Assembly (NCBI RefSeq): GCF_029633865.1
Contig: NC_079224.1
Span: 21,609,494-21,673,493, forward strand
DNA length: 64,000 nt
Direction: 5' to 3'
DNA from: Lampris incognitus
Lineage: Eukaryota; Chordata; Actinopteri; Lampriformes; Lampridae
Shown here: positions 1-22,899 of the stretch, in pieces
How the letters are laid out: each line of letters begins with the position of its first letter
How positions within the stretch are numbered: the stretch's first letter is position 1
Position numbers and translations under genes: made by a program
The notes under the pieces: generated by a model
Told to the model about the DNA's origin: nothing
What the model saw: only the letters and a program-made list of their open reading frames with translations
Databases searched by the model: none

Positions 1-11906
<11,906 letters not shown>

Positions 11907-12212
11907 TTATTTAGTCACAAATAATGACAAAATTTTTTATTTCATTTCTGTTTAATCTTCTTAAATGTACTTCCTTGATGAGAGGGTTGACATTTGTCCC
12001 ACCTGGTGTACAGAAAAAGTGCTCTACTCTGCCACCTTAACTAGGCTCTGGGTTGTACGAATGTGTGCAGTTCAGCCAAGTTTGTTGTTCACTATCACCT
12101 GTTTTTGGAATTTTGATACATAATCTCTGTATTTCTAATAATAGGTTTACTGAATGGGGCAATCATCACAAAAGTTTCATTGAATGTTCCTGTAAGTTAA
12201 ACTCAGTGTTCA

Positions 12213-12218
12213 AATAAA
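12213..12218 (+). promoter_or_regulatory. cfap57: Probable cfap57 polyadenylation signal
   Basis: AATAAA 307 bp after the stop codon, followed by a T/G-containing stretch. It is the best downstream candidate. Confidence 0.6.
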
Positions 12219-13605
12219 CTTTAATGATGTTGTATGCAATGTATTCTGAATAAGAACTTTTCTGTTAGTCATTTTCTGAAACAACAGTATATTGTGTATC
12301 AAAGTGTAATAATATTCACAATTCTTAACAAAGCTATTAGTCATGTAACTAACCAAAACTAAAATTTCTAAATGTATTAATATGTTTGAACCTATTATTC
12401 TCAGAAGTGCAGAGGCAACAGTGTGTAAAGTGCCCATGGTGATTCATCCCTTTGGCTAAGCAGGCCAGTGTAGTGTGCAAATGATGTGATCCTCAGACGG
12501 ACAGAAACACCATTATCTCAGGCCAGTGACATCATAGTTGCTTTTGCAACAGCAAGGCCGTATCGCCTACACCACTCGCTCACACACCATCACCACCACC
12601 ACCAGTCCTCTGCAGCACAATCAATTGTGTACACAGGTCTCTGCATTGTCTGTCTGGGAGTATGGCTTCCCACCGCTGGGCACGGGACAATACCACTAAT
12701 CATCTACCAATCCATTATCCAATGCCACTTTTCTGACCGGTCTCCTCCCTCCTACTTAAACAGACAAGATGCTGCTCCTGTGCGATGAGACATTTGTGTG
12801 TGTGTATGGTTAGGGGGTTCGATACCCTGACTGTCATTGTGTTACTGAATGCTGAGAGAGTAGGGATTGCCAGGAAAGGAGCCCTCGCCAAGGCAGCTTT
12901 GACAAGAGAACAGACAGTTAGTCTGTTGATGGAAACATTGTGTCATCAAGCTCTGTGAGCCGACTTAGCATCTCCTTGTGGGTGGGCAAAGTAGGCAACT
13001 TCCTGCCAATCTGTCTACATTACCAACATCACTGGTCATGGTTACTTGTGACCAGTGTTTCACGGTGGGATGCTCACTCAGTAGTTTTTTACTCTTTCTA
13101 TCCAGCTGGCTTGTGCAAAGTTACATCACACATCAGGTTGAAATTAAAGTGTGAGCGGGGGGTGGGGGTGTTAAAGGGTTAAAGACCATTTAAGTGACGC
13201 AAGGACACAGCAACCATCTATGCTGAGAACAAGTTCATCCCTGAAAGCAGCCAGAAGGATTTTCCTTTGCAGAAGAAATTCTCCTCAGAAGACTCATCTA
13301 CAATTTTTTTCATCCAAGCAGCTACTTAAACACTCAGCAGCAACTGCTCAGCTGATACCCTCACACCAAACAGCTTGGGAATTTAACTGGAAGATGCAAA
13401 GACTGTCTTTCTATCATAATGCTTTGAACATGGACAGAGGCAGTTGACACTTGTCCATCATTAAGTGAGTAATCCCTATTCACCGAAGTTAACCTGAATT
13501 TCTGAATATTGTCAACAAATGTCACTGATTGATGTTCTCTTTGCACTGAAAAGTACATTTGTATTGCATAGTTTGAATCTTACCAATATTGGTCCCTTTT
13601 CATAG
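12219..13605 (+). other. Intergenic space before tmem125, probably holding its 5' noncoding exon
   Basis: No repeats of the local families. TTTTCATAG at 13597-13605 is a plausible acceptor for a short 5' UTR segment preceding the tmem125 start. A short CAC/CCA-rich tract lies at about 12582-12604. No promoter could be defined. Confidence 0.4.
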
Positions 13606-13690
13606 CTGCAAGGTGTCAGGCTGTTTCTGGCCAGGCTAAACTGTATGGCTCAAGGAGGAGGAGCACACTCAGACCAACAAATCAGCCGAG

Positions 13691-14410
13691 ATGCCAAACT
13701 TCTACCAACCCCAGTACGCCATCCGTCGACCCCCAAGCCTACACCAGGACCCTACACTGATCCAACAGCATGTGCTGGAAGAGCAGGTGGAGCTGTGGTG
13801 GTCACAAGAGCCACGTCGCTCCCTCCTGTGCTACTGCGCCTCCGTAGCAATGATCCTTGGACTAGGGCTGGGCGGCGTGGGCCTCCTTTCCACCACCACC
13901 AGCCTGTCCGGGGAGTGGCGCCTCATGGTGGGCACCGCACTCTGTCTGCTGGCCCTGGCTGTCCTGCTCAAGCAACTCCTCAGCTCTGCTGTCCAGGACA
14001 TGAACTGCATACGCAGCTGGCGCAGGATCAACCAGCTGAAGAGTGGCGGGCGGGTCGACCTGGTGCTGATCCTAGCAGTGGCCATAGCACTGCTGTTGTG
14101 TGGGGCGTTGCTGCTCTACACAGCCATGGTTGGTGGCCAGGATAGCCCAGGCCAGGACAATGGGGACATGCTGCTTTTTAGCTTCGTGCTGATGGCTGCC
14201 GGGGCAGGTGTAGCTTTGGCTGTGGCAGGCTACACTGGGTTGGTCTACCTTCAGAACAGGAGGGAAGAGACAAGAAGGGGGATGGTGAGGGGGAGAAGGA
14301 GGAGGGTTGGGAGAGCAGGGCACAGAGCCGTCAGGGTGTTCACTGTCTCAGCAGCACAGATGAGGCAGGCTGGGGGAGCGAACTCCTCCAGCAGGACCAG
14401 CCTCATCTGA
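13691..14410 (+). CDS. tmem125: Transmembrane protein 125
   Basis: Intact single-exon gene of 239 codons for a small multi-pass membrane protein of unknown biochemical role. Four hydrophobic segments are visible at about residues 45-66, 78-98, 123-146 and 160-187, separated by short polar loops. The N-terminus contains EEQVELWWSQEPRRS, which I recognise as the vertebrate TMEM125 signature just before the first membrane segment. The tail is Arg-rich (RRGMVRGRRRRVGRAGHR) and probably cytosolic. The start at 13691 follows GCCGAG and gives the family N-terminus. Upstream reading in another frame (13645) is a shadow. The coding region is clearly more GC-rich than its flanks. Position between cfap57 and C1orf210 agrees with conserved synteny. 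Confidence 0.92.
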   Translation: MPNFYQPQYAIRRPPSLHQDPTLIQQHVLEEQVELWWSQEPRRSLLCYCASVAMILGLGLGGVGLLSTTTSLSGEWRLMVGTALCLLALAVLLKQLLSSAVQDMNCIRSWRRINQLKSGGRVDLVLILAVAIALLLCGALLLYTAMVGGQDSPGQDNGDMLLFSFVLMAAGAGVALAVAGYTGLVYLQNRREETRRGMVRGRRRRVGRAGHRAVRVFTVSAAQMRQAGGANSSSRTSLI

Positions 14411-14474
14411 ATGGATATAGAGGGCGAAAACGGCATATAGAAAGGAAAGAAGAATCTATAAAAGGAGAGATGAG

Positions 14475-14720
14475 ATGAAATGACATTTTACATTCTCTCA
14501 TTTAGCAGACCCTTTCATCCAAAGTGACTCACGAGAGTCACGAGTTAGAAGATATATATTCGTGTGTCAGCCAACAGGTATTTTCCAACACTGATAAATA
14601 ATGATAGAGACAAGAGTTCATGTAATGTCAAGTGCAGTTAGTACAAGTGCACAATGGGTTGCTCACCAATAGTGATCTAATATCAAGATAACCGGACAAC
14701 ATCAACGGAACTTTTTTTAG
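14475..14720. repeat. Dispersed repeat with an ATTTAGCAGACCCTTTCATC motif, copy 1
   Basis: Contains CATTTAGCAGACCCTTTCATCC in a form typical of teleost interspersed DNA (quoted in two parts: CATTTAGCAGACCC, TTTCATCC). A related sequence occurs at 23285-23480 with ATTAAGCGGATGCTCTTATC. Family not assigned. Confidence 0.5.
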
Positions 14721-15758
14721 GACTTTTTTGAACGAGATAAGCATAAGTCTGCAGTACTGATGGAAGTCGGGTGTTCATTCCACCATTTTGGACCCTGATG
14801 AGAGAAAAGTCGGGAGCTCGGGCCTGTTCGAGAGGGCATAGACAGTCGCCTTTCAGAGGTAGAAATAAAGACAGAATGAGGGTGGCGTTTACAACAGGAA
14901 GAGAAGAGCACAGAAATAAGAGCAGAGTTACCCTGCGTCAAGCCTTCTGACTTAAGAATTTTTATGGCATCGTTAAAATGTTTATGACATCTTACATGAC
15001 TTCCTGTAAGAGAACCCTCAGAGATCACTCCTGTCTCAGTCACCTCAATGCTGGGTCAACTTTGCTGTTTCTGTTTCTGCTTATGGAAATGAGATGTCCT
15101 TGACTTGTCTTACTATGGTTTTCCACTCAGCATTGTTTTCTTTTGTCTGTGTATGTTTTCTAAATGCCATAAGTCCGTACCACTGACTTAAGTACTTTTA
15201 ATGTTTCTAAGCATAATTACCATATTTAGGTGAGGATATGCTTAATTGGAGTGTGCACAAGTTTATTCAAGAGAGTGTTGGAATAAAATTATGCATATTG
15301 GGTAAAAGATTACGTTTCCCATAATGTAGTTCAGAGCTGTTTACTAATGATCTTTTTATGATGTTGTCAAAGTGGTAATTTACACAGGCAGTTCAAATCA
15401 TCACACAATGAGCTTAATCGAAAAAACAAACAAACAAATGGTCTGCCCAAGAAAAAAATATTTTGCAGAAGAGCCTATAAGACGGTCTCAAATGAATAGA
15501 GGTAGTAACTTCTTCTTGTACACACTTCATTAAGGAATCATTGTCATCTCTAGTGGATTACTGAAAGATTTTGTGATTGAACAAACCTCAATTTTACCAG
15601 CTTCACTCACAACTCAGCAAACATTTCAACAACCGTACTTTTTCAACTTTGAATCACAACTGTTTTTTTTTGTTTTGTTTTTTGACACCATTAGAATGTG
15701 TAAAGCTGTCTCAGCAAGTTGTCGACTGTCAGTTGTGAGGGGATCTCGTATCACGTCA
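14721..15758. other. Intergenic space between convergent tmem125 and the C1orf210-like gene
   Basis: Both genes point into this interval, so it should hold the two 3' UTRs. No coding signal or repeat family was recognised apart from A-rich and T-rich runs. Confidence 0.45.
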
Positions 15759-16141
15759 TCACCCTATGGTGAATTGAAGATCATCGTCACTGTCCTCTGT
15801 CCCCTCCTCGTCCTCCTTCTCTTTGTCTCTCTCTGCTCTCTCTCTCTCGCTGGTCTGGATGTAGTTATCCTCGATGAACCCGTCGTCATCTTCGTCCATC
15901 CCACCCTGAGTTCCACCCACTCCCTGGGGGAAGGACACATCCTCATGGCCATACTGGCTGATTCCATCTGCCTCCTGGAGCAGCGAGTGTCGGTAGCTGG
16001 CCAGAAAACGATGGAGTCGGCGGCTGTTGACGGCCACCACAAGGATGAGGGAGATAGTGACGACTGTGGCCAGGCCTATGCCGAGGTAGTACCACGTCTG
16101 GGAGGCTGAGTTCCCCTCTAGATCCCTTGGAGCTGCTGATT
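15759..16141 (-). CDS. c1orf210: C1orf210-like exon 2 (membrane segment and cytosolic tail)
   Basis: Stop TGA at 15759-15761. The acceptor AG precedes base 16141 on the minus strand. Carries the membrane span and the [11 protein letters not shown] motif. Confidence 0.85.
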
Positions 16142-16690
16142 CTATTTGATTGGGTTGGGAATTGATACGATTGAGTAAGTAAAATTATTAAGCAAAAAGT
16201 CTGTACATTGTAATCAAATGTCTGACGTGGCTCAGGCATGGTTTGTCTTGCCTTCATCAACATACATATTCAACTAAAAGTAAAGCAAAGCCGACAACAG
16301 GTCATTTCAAATGATTCCCCTTCACCACATCTCATGACCACAACTTTGGCATGTTAGGCATTTAAAACGAGCCATATCATTCACTCAGCTCACACTTAAT
16401 ATTTCTGTCTTGCTGCAGATAAAGGGCTGATGGCTATGAAAGGGTCCCATTTTGTTCCTTCTGTTATAGGGGCTTTGAACAACCTCTTCCCATGGACTAC
16501 ACTTATGACTAATGACTGTATTGATCATCCCATAATGTCAGTTATGTGCCATATGTTATTTGGTTGTGTTATGTATTTTTGAGCTGTGCAGTTCTGCATG
16601 TACAGTCTTCCTCTGCTGTATACTGTGTAAACAGTCACATGTAAATGAGAGAATGTCCTCCTCGAGGACAATAGACTGTTGCGCTTGCGC

Positions 16691-16721
<31 letters not shown>

Positions 16722-17332
16722 ACACACTCTTTATACAGTTCATCAGTTATTCTATTGCTCTCTCTCTCTATACACACTTTACACTCAGTTTTTCATCAGT
16801 TATTCTATTGTTCTCTCTCGCTCTCTCTTTATATACTCTCTCTTTATATAGTTCTTCATCAGTTGTTCTATTCAACAATCCACTTTGCCCGCTCACCATC
16901 TGTCATTTGGAGGCTTCACTCAGGTTCACCATTTGAGTTTATTAACAAGTAAAATTGAACAGTGAGTTTTGGGATGAATCTGTTACTAAGACCAATCCGG
17001 GGGGGGGGGTAGTGAATAGCTTCATTTTCTCTCTACGAACAAGTTGCTTTCTATCTATCTAGTATCTATCTATCTAGTATCTATCTATCTATCTGTGATC
17101 AAGAAAACATAAATAAATCTGGCTGTAGATGGGGGGTACTAGTGGATTACTTATCAGAGTGCACCTTTATTTACGTACCTTCAGTAGTATTTCTGCCTGA
17201 AGGATCCACCAGAAGATGTCTCTGAGAGCCTCTGTATGCTCTCAGTGAGGACTGCAGGGCAGGATGTGCCTGTGTGAGCAAGGCTCGACTGAGGAAAAAC
17301 ATTGCGATCGCACCCCAACCGGAGCAACCCAT
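15759..17332 (-). CDS. c1orf210: C1orf210-like (type III endosome membrane protein TEMP) gene, two coding exons
   Basis: Minus-strand gene joined from 17332-17179 and 16141-15759, 178 codons. Exon 1 starts [19 protein letters not shown], a possible signal peptide, and ends at the strong donor AAG|GTACGT in phase 1. Exon 2 follows an AAATAG acceptor and completes a Glu codon in frame. It encodes a polar ectodomain stub, one membrane segment (about [19 protein letters not shown]) and a basic stop-transfer. An acidic cytosolic tail follows with [14 protein letters not shown] and [14 protein letters not shown]. The last motif and the ASYRH box match the human C1orf210 protein as I recall it. The tail is longer than in human, with a Glu/Asp/Arg-rich stretch. 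Synteny beside tmem125 supports the call. The exon 1 start is inferred. Confidence 0.8.
16685..16875 (+). repeat. CT-rich tandem block with about 55-bp higher-order unit
   Basis: (CT)n runs alternate with CATCAGTTATTCTATTG in roughly three units, each ending in CACTTT- or TATATA-containing spacers. Its reverse complement appears at 17395-17485. Confidence 0.85.
17048..17094 (+). repeat. (TATC)n microsatellite
   Basis: Short CTATCTATCTATCT tracts interrupted twice by AGT. Confidence 0.9.
17179..17332 (-). CDS. c1orf210: C1orf210-like exon 1
   Basis: ATG at 17332-17330 (minus strand). 51 codons plus one base precede the GTACGT donor. An in-frame Met 10 residues later is an alternative start. 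Confidence 0.68.
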
Positions 17333-17395
17333 ATCTTTCTCCTGTATTCTTCTGAAAGACATAAAAGTGTATGTGCATAAAAAGAGAGAGCATAT

Positions 17396-17396
<1 letters not shown>

Positions 17397-17462
<66 letters not shown>

Positions 17463-17485
17463 AATAGAATAACTGATGAAGAACT
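17397..17485 (+). repeat. (GA)n tract plus inverted copy of the intronic CT block
   Basis: About 32 GA units are followed by CAATAGAATAACTGATGAA, the reverse complement of the unit repeated at 16685-16875. Confidence 0.93.
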
Positions 17486-17499
17486 GTATAAAGAGAGAG

Positions 17500-18600
17500 T
17501 GAATGAGGTTTACGTGAATTATTTTTGATGAGAGTCATTTTAATCATCATCAGAGAGGCACTTAACTTTCAATCAGTAACCAACTAAATGATTTAGGATT
17601 ATGATGAGACATCGATGTGGTCATTTTAATTGGGGGGGAAAAGTCATTTGTGCGTCGTTGTCACAAATACATTTTCTCTCGTTTGAGCAGCTGTCACATG
17701 TGTAGAATTACATCTCCCACAATGTAGCTCAGATCTGTTTACCAATTAACTTTCTAAGATCTAAAGCCCAAATCCAGCAGCAAGTTATACATTCAGTACT
17801 GTAGTGCTGTAATACTATATATATAATCCATGCTATCTATTTTTTGACTGAAGATATTTAATACTAAAGGAGAAAAATACATGTAACTCAAAAGTCTTGT
17901 GATGGGGGCAAGTGAGCAGCGAGTCATCACAGCAGCAGGTCCACTACTTTACTACACACTCATCTGCTCGATTTAAACCCTTACCATATCTACAATATCT
18001 ACACTGACGATGCTTTTAGCTGACTTACCCGTTAGATGCAGATTGTGGAAAACGTAGGTGTATATCCACTTCCCATGTGTTTTAACAGGTGTTTTTCGTT
18101 CTCTCGTTCAGCTCTTTCACAAAACTCAGAGACTTGCTGGGCAAAGGTTGAAGGACATGTCATAATGGTCATAACATCATCCTTAAGTTTGTGCACTTAA
18201 GAAAGAAAGGTTAATGACTAACTTTACCCGATTAGTCATTCATTCCTGCTGTCTCGCTGCTGTCAACTTTTTTATTCATGTGTGATAATTAACACTGTAA
18301 TGTTCAGGACATTGGGCATTTTGCCAAAATGACAGTGAGAACATTTTGCCCATGATACTACCAATGGTTCTACAGCTACTACTACTACTACTACTATTAC
18401 TACTACTAATAGTGATAAAATATAATCTTAATAATGATAGACAACAGTGATACAAATAAAAATAGTAATAATCATCATATGTGAGCAGATTTATAAAATC
18501 TCTGATTATAACTATTAAGTCGTACTTATCATAAAAATGTGTGCTATCTCTGAAGCTTTTAGAATAAACTAGCTAATGTCCACTGATCAATTGTTAATAG
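17500..18600. other. Intergenic; no gene or element recognised
   Basis: AT-rich sequence with a short (CTA)n tract at 18376-18398. Nothing else could be supported. Confidence 0.5.
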
Positions 18601-18602
18601 TG

Positions 18603-18806
18603 TTTTTTGGGGGGGGTTCCCCCTTTTTCTCTCCAATTGTATCCGGCCAATTACCCCACTCTTCCGAGCCGCCACTGCTCCATCCCCTCTGTCGATCTGG
18701 GGAGGGCTGCAGACTACCACATGCCTCCTCCGATACATGTGGAGTCACCAGCCGCTTTTTTTCACCTGTCAGTGAGGAGTTTCGCCAGGGAGGCGAGGTA
18801 GTTATA
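18603..18806 (-). mobile_element. SINE family 1, 5'-truncated copy 4
   Basis: Only the 3' body of the family is present (minus orientation). The tRNA-like head is missing, so this is a truncated insertion. Confidence 0.82.
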
Positions 18807-18889
18807 ATGATAGCGATTGTTAATTTCAAAGGAATAGCACTTTGCTGTCCACCTGTCAGTTAGGTCCGTAGTAATGCCGTGAAGGGAGT

Positions 18890-19139
18890 TAATTATTATT
18901 ATTACTATTATTATTATACAAATTTCCTTTAACTTCATGCCATAATACAACATAATAACCGGGCCCATTCCTTGGGCCTAGGGTTAGAATGAGGTAGAAG
19001 TCTATTTGATGGATAGTGCCCTTCTTATGATATGAGATGTTCCAAGTAGTGCGATCTTCTGTAGTTCTTGTATTCTGATGTTACCCAGGATCTGTTGGGT
19101 GTATTTCTCCATCCCTTTTTTTTACAAGTCCCAGGGCTC
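18890..19139 (-). pseudogene. R4/Dong-like LINE, extreme 3' end
   Basis: The minus strand encodes the protein's C-terminus (QELQKIALLGTSHIIRRALS) ending in a stop, then a short 3' UTR and an (ATT)n-like tail at 18893-18918. It continues at 19915 across an inserted hAT-like element. Confidence 0.7.
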
Positions 19140-19906
19140 CACTGGCGTAAATATAGGTGGTGCAGTGGCACCAGGGCCCGTCGCTAGGGGGGGCCCGTCA
19201 ATATTTCTGCATGCATTGTCCTAGTCCAATGTTACGTGTCTGTTTTGAGCATGTGATGATAGCTTGTTTAGCGTGCGCAATATCATTTACCTATCTAGCC
19301 TACCTAAGTAACGTTAGAAAAATAAAATCAAGCAAGCAAGAATGAGTTACACACATATAAGTGGATGTAAAAAGAGGAAGGAGAGCAAGGAAAAAAGGAA
19401 AGCTGCAATGTGTGCTGCGTGCGTGCCAAACCACGCAATCTACCAGGTTTGGAGTCTGATGTGTGCTCCCCTGTTACTGTCGAATGACAAGGCTATTAGT
19501 TATATTACATTACAGCCTAGCTGCTTTGTTGACTTGTTTCATTGCCTCGTCGACTGATTTGATTTCCGTTGTTTAGGTTTCCGAACTCTGTCCGTGGTGC
19601 GTCCGCTCTCCGTGGTTCTGAAGTGTAGCCAATCTTTGACGTACTGACCTTTACAATAACTAATCTGTGTAAACTTTGTCTGTTACTTTGATATTTCTAT
19701 TTTATTTGTTATATTTTATGCTGTGAAGCACTTTGTGATTGTGTATCTGTGAAAGGTGCTATACAAATAAATTACTAAAATTACTTACTAAACCCACCTA
19801 TGGTGGTGGTGGTGTGTGTGTGTGAGCGAGTGAGAGAGAGACGGGGGGGGGGGGGTCTATGAGGGTTGCTTGCACCAGGGCCCATAATAAATATGTTACG
19901 CCAGTG
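19140..19906. mobile_element. Non-autonomous hAT-like element splitting the LINE
   Basis: Inverted ends CACTGGCGTAA and TTACGCCAGTG. The octamer CAGGGCTC flanks it on both sides (19132-19139 and 19907-19914). No transposase is seen. The interior has ACCAGGGCCC at both ends, a GT run and a G run near 19800-19856. Confidence 0.9.
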
Positions 19907-19914
19907 CAGGGCTC

Positions 19915-21040
19915 CTATCACTACTGGTATCGTTGTGGTTTTCATTCCCCACATTCATTCAACTCGATTTCAAGGTCTTTATATTTCAGCAGTTTTTCAG
20001 TTACTTTTACTGAGATGTTCCTTTCAGTCGGGATGGACATGTCGATGAGTAGGCAGCTTTTTTCTTTTTTGTTCTTGATGATGATGTCTGGTCTGTTGGC
20101 CTTTATCTCACTATCTGTCTGTATTGGCATGTCCCATAAGATTGTGATGTCGTCTTTTTCTGTTACTGTTTGGGGCTTGTGCTCGTACCATTTTTCTTTT
20201 GTGTTGATGTTGAATTCTTTGCAGCTGTTCCAGTGCAGGTATGTGGCGGCCTTGTTGTGTCTTTGTAGGTATTCAGTTTTGGCCAGCTCAGGGCACCCTG
20301 CCACGATATGGTCAATGGTTTCCTAGAATTGACCACATATCCTGCACGCTGGGCCTGTGCCATCTTTAAGGATTCTGCTCCAGTAGTAACTGGTCTTGAT
20401 GGCCTGGTCTTGGGCAGCGATGATAAAGCCCTCTCTTTCAGAATTCAGCCCAGCTGTTTTGAGCCATTGGTTGGTCATATGTTGGTCTACATCTTTCTCA
20501 CCTACTCTTTTTGGGTATTGCCCATGCATTTATTTCTCTTCCCATTTTTGTTTCATTTGTTCTTGGGTATGACACTGCTTTTTGTTTGACTTTTCGGGTG
20601 TGGATGGTTGGAGCTTCATTTTCAGGTTGCGGTGTTTCAGGGAGGTGGAGCTCTCTTCTGAACATTGCGGCTTGGTTAGCTATTGAGTACTTTTTGTTTT
20701 GTTTTTCATGCTCTCTTGCAATCATGAGAAGGGGGTCATTTTTGGTGTTGTAAGTATCTAGGCCTATTGTCATTGTTTTGTAGGCAGTTTCCATTTGAAT
20801 TAGACCCCTGCCACCCTCGTTTCTGGGGAGGTACAATCTACCCACATCTGATTTTGGGTGGTGCATCCTCTCTAAGGTGAGTATTTTTCTTGTTTTCCTG
20901 TCTAGTTTCCTGATCTCTTCTAGTTTTCAGTCGACGATGTTGAAGCTGTAAGTTACGACTGGTGTAGCCAGGGTGTTAATGGCTTTCATTTGGTTGGATG
21001 CATTGAGTTCGGATTTTGTTACCATTCGTATTCTTCGGTA
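19915..21040 (-). pseudogene. R4/Dong (Rex6-type) LINE, C-terminal part with restriction-like endonuclease
   Basis: Decayed minus-strand coding sequence of a non-LTR element. Reading right to left: an RT thumb region (MHHPKSDVGRLYLPRNEGGR), a connector, and a CCHC finger (CRICGQF then HIVAGC). Next comes an endonuclease core with ANRPDIIIKNK and LLIDMSIP. The finger plus RPD...LIDM arrangement is typical of the restriction-like endonuclease LINEs (R2/R4/Dong, Rex6 in fish), unlike the APE endonuclease of RTE and L1. A stop follows CRICGQF and the frame changes at least twice. It joins the 18890-19139 piece. The 5' part, including the RT palm, is absent. Confidence 0.75.
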
Positions 21041-21109
21041 TTAGTAGTAGTAGTAGTAGTAGTAGTAGTACTAGTAGTAGTATTCGGTATTATTATTATT
21101 ATTATTATT

Positions 21110-21537
21110 ATTATTTTTCTTCCCAGTTGTATTCAGCCACTTACCCTATTTTCCGAGTCATCCCGGTCGCTGCTTCACCCCCTCTGTCGATCCGGGGAGG
21201 GCTGCAGAGTACCACATGCCCCCTCTGATACATGTGGAGTTGCCAGCTGCTTCTTTTCACCTGACAGTGAGGAGTTTCGCCAGGGAGACGTAGCACATGG
21301 GAGGATCACACTATTACCCCCAGTTCCCCCTCCCCCCAAACAGGTGCCCCGACTGACCAGAGGAGGCGCTAGTGCAGCGACCAGGACACATACACACATC
21401 TGGCTTCCCACCTGCAGACACGGCCAGTTGTGTCTGTAGGGACGCCCGACCAAGCTGGAGGTAACATGGGGATTTGAACCGGCGATCTCCATGTTGGTAG
21501 GCAACAGAACAGACTGCCATACCACCGGGACACCCAT
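21110..21537 (-). mobile_element. SINE family 1, copy 5
   Basis: Minus-oriented, near full length. It is preceded by (TAG)n and (TAT)n runs at 21038-21115. The right end is the tRNA-like head GGGTGTCCCGGTGGTATGGC. Confidence 0.87.
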
Positions 21538-21624
21538 AATTGTTAATAGATTTAACTGGAACACTTCAAGACAGGAAACAAAGAATATCCCTCAGTTCAC
21601 TTGTTGTCATTACTTGTAGCAAGG

Positions 21625-21945
21625 GGGCACCTCACAACAAGAGGGTCCTGGGTTCAATTCCAGTCCTTCTATGTGGAGTTTGCATAGTCTCCCAGTGTTT
21701 GTGTGAGTGTTTGTGTACTCCAGTTTCCTCCCTCATTTCAAAGACATGCATGTTAGGTGAAATATAGTCTCTAAGTTGCCAATAGGTTTAAATGGTGTAT
21801 GAGTGACTGAGTGTGCAGGCCCTGCGGTGGCCCAGTGACCTGTCCAGGCTGCCTCTATCTGCCATCTGCCAAATACATGCAGGGATAGACTCCAGCCTCC
21901 TGTGAACCCGATTTGGATTAAGCGAATATATGGATAATGAATGGG
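21625..21945 (+). repeat. tRNA-headed dispersed repeat ((CCAT)n family), diverged copy
   Basis: Begins with a tRNA-like head (GGGTCCTGGGTTCAATTCCA) followed by TGGAGTTTGCATAGTCTCCC. It is the opposite orientation of the copy at 26886-27265. Confidence 0.72.
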
Positions 21946-21999
21946 CTGATTGATAGATGTTGCAATTATGCCCCCGAAACCAGTTAGTGGCACTGTTAA

Positions 22000-22560
22000 C
22001 ACATAGGCCAAAGGCCACTGCATTAAAACACATACACACAGTCCAACACTGCAGAAAGCGAGTCTGTTTATTTGGCTTTAGGGAGATCCAGTGTTATCAC
22101 AGCCATCAAACATCACACTACTTTAACTTTACTCCTCATGGACTTTGTGATACAATTTTTGCCATAGCATGCTATTGCCATTTATATGTCTTTTGTTTCA
22201 GTGGCACAGGACATGTAAAGCTATGTCATAGATGTATACAAAAACAAATGTACACAGAGCGGAGCCAAGATGATTTTTGCTTTCTCAGGTCAGCCTCCCT
22301 GGGAAAGCTTTCAGTCTTTCACAAGGAGAAGTCCCAGCCAAGCACATCACAACATTTTTTATTAAATGCTGTATATCCTGTTTGTAAGGTTCAGAGACAC
22401 ACATCCCACTGCATGCAGGAGTCCCTTGATGTAAAGTAATATGTAAAGTGGGACCAAAAAAATCATTATCAATGTGTCAGTCAAGAAGTTGGACTTGTAA
22501 AAGAGTTTTACTACTTCAGAACACGTTACTCTCCCGCATAGAGAAAGAGAGAAAAAGCCA
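22000..22560. other. Intergenic; nothing recognised
   Basis: No coding potential with supporting motifs and no repeat from the local families. Confidence 0.4.
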
Positions 22561-22589
22561 CTTTATTTTGTCATTATACAGGTTACAAT

Positions 22590-22880
22590 GAATTTGTCTT
22601 CTGCATGTAACCCATCCTATTGTATTGGAGCAGTGGGCAGCTGCAGCGCCCAGGGACCAACTCCAGTTCTTCTTTCCATTGCCTTGATCAGGAGCACGGA
22701 CAGGAGTATTAACCCTGACCCGCATGTCTTTTTGATGATGGGAGGAAACCCACACAAACACGGAGAGAACATGCAAACTCCACACAGAAAGGATCTGGGA
22801 CAACCTGGGCTTTGAACCTAGGACTTTCTTGCTGTGAAGCAACAATGATTGTAGTGTATCCGGCTGGCCTGGGAATGCCT
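22590..22880 (-). repeat. Diverged copy of the (CCAT)n / tRNA-headed repeat
   Basis: Contains GGAGGAAACCCACACAAACA and AACATGCAAACTCCACACAG as in the copy at 26886-27265, with a degraded tRNA-like head at the right. Confidence 0.68.
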
Positions 22881-22899
22881 TGTGATCCCCCAGGAGGCT

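Larger units (their letters stand above)
16143..17178 (-). other. C1orf210-like intron with CT-rich repeat block
   Basis: The intron holds a pyrimidine block at 16685-16875 in which TCATCAGTTATTCTATTG recurs three times among CT runs. A (TATC)n tract lies at 17048-17094. Confidence 0.75.

Noticed and set aside
15573-16109. Plus-strand 178-codon frame opposite the C1orf210-like exon
   Set aside because: It is the antisense shadow of the minus-strand exon, which has splice sites, a membrane span and a conserved motif.
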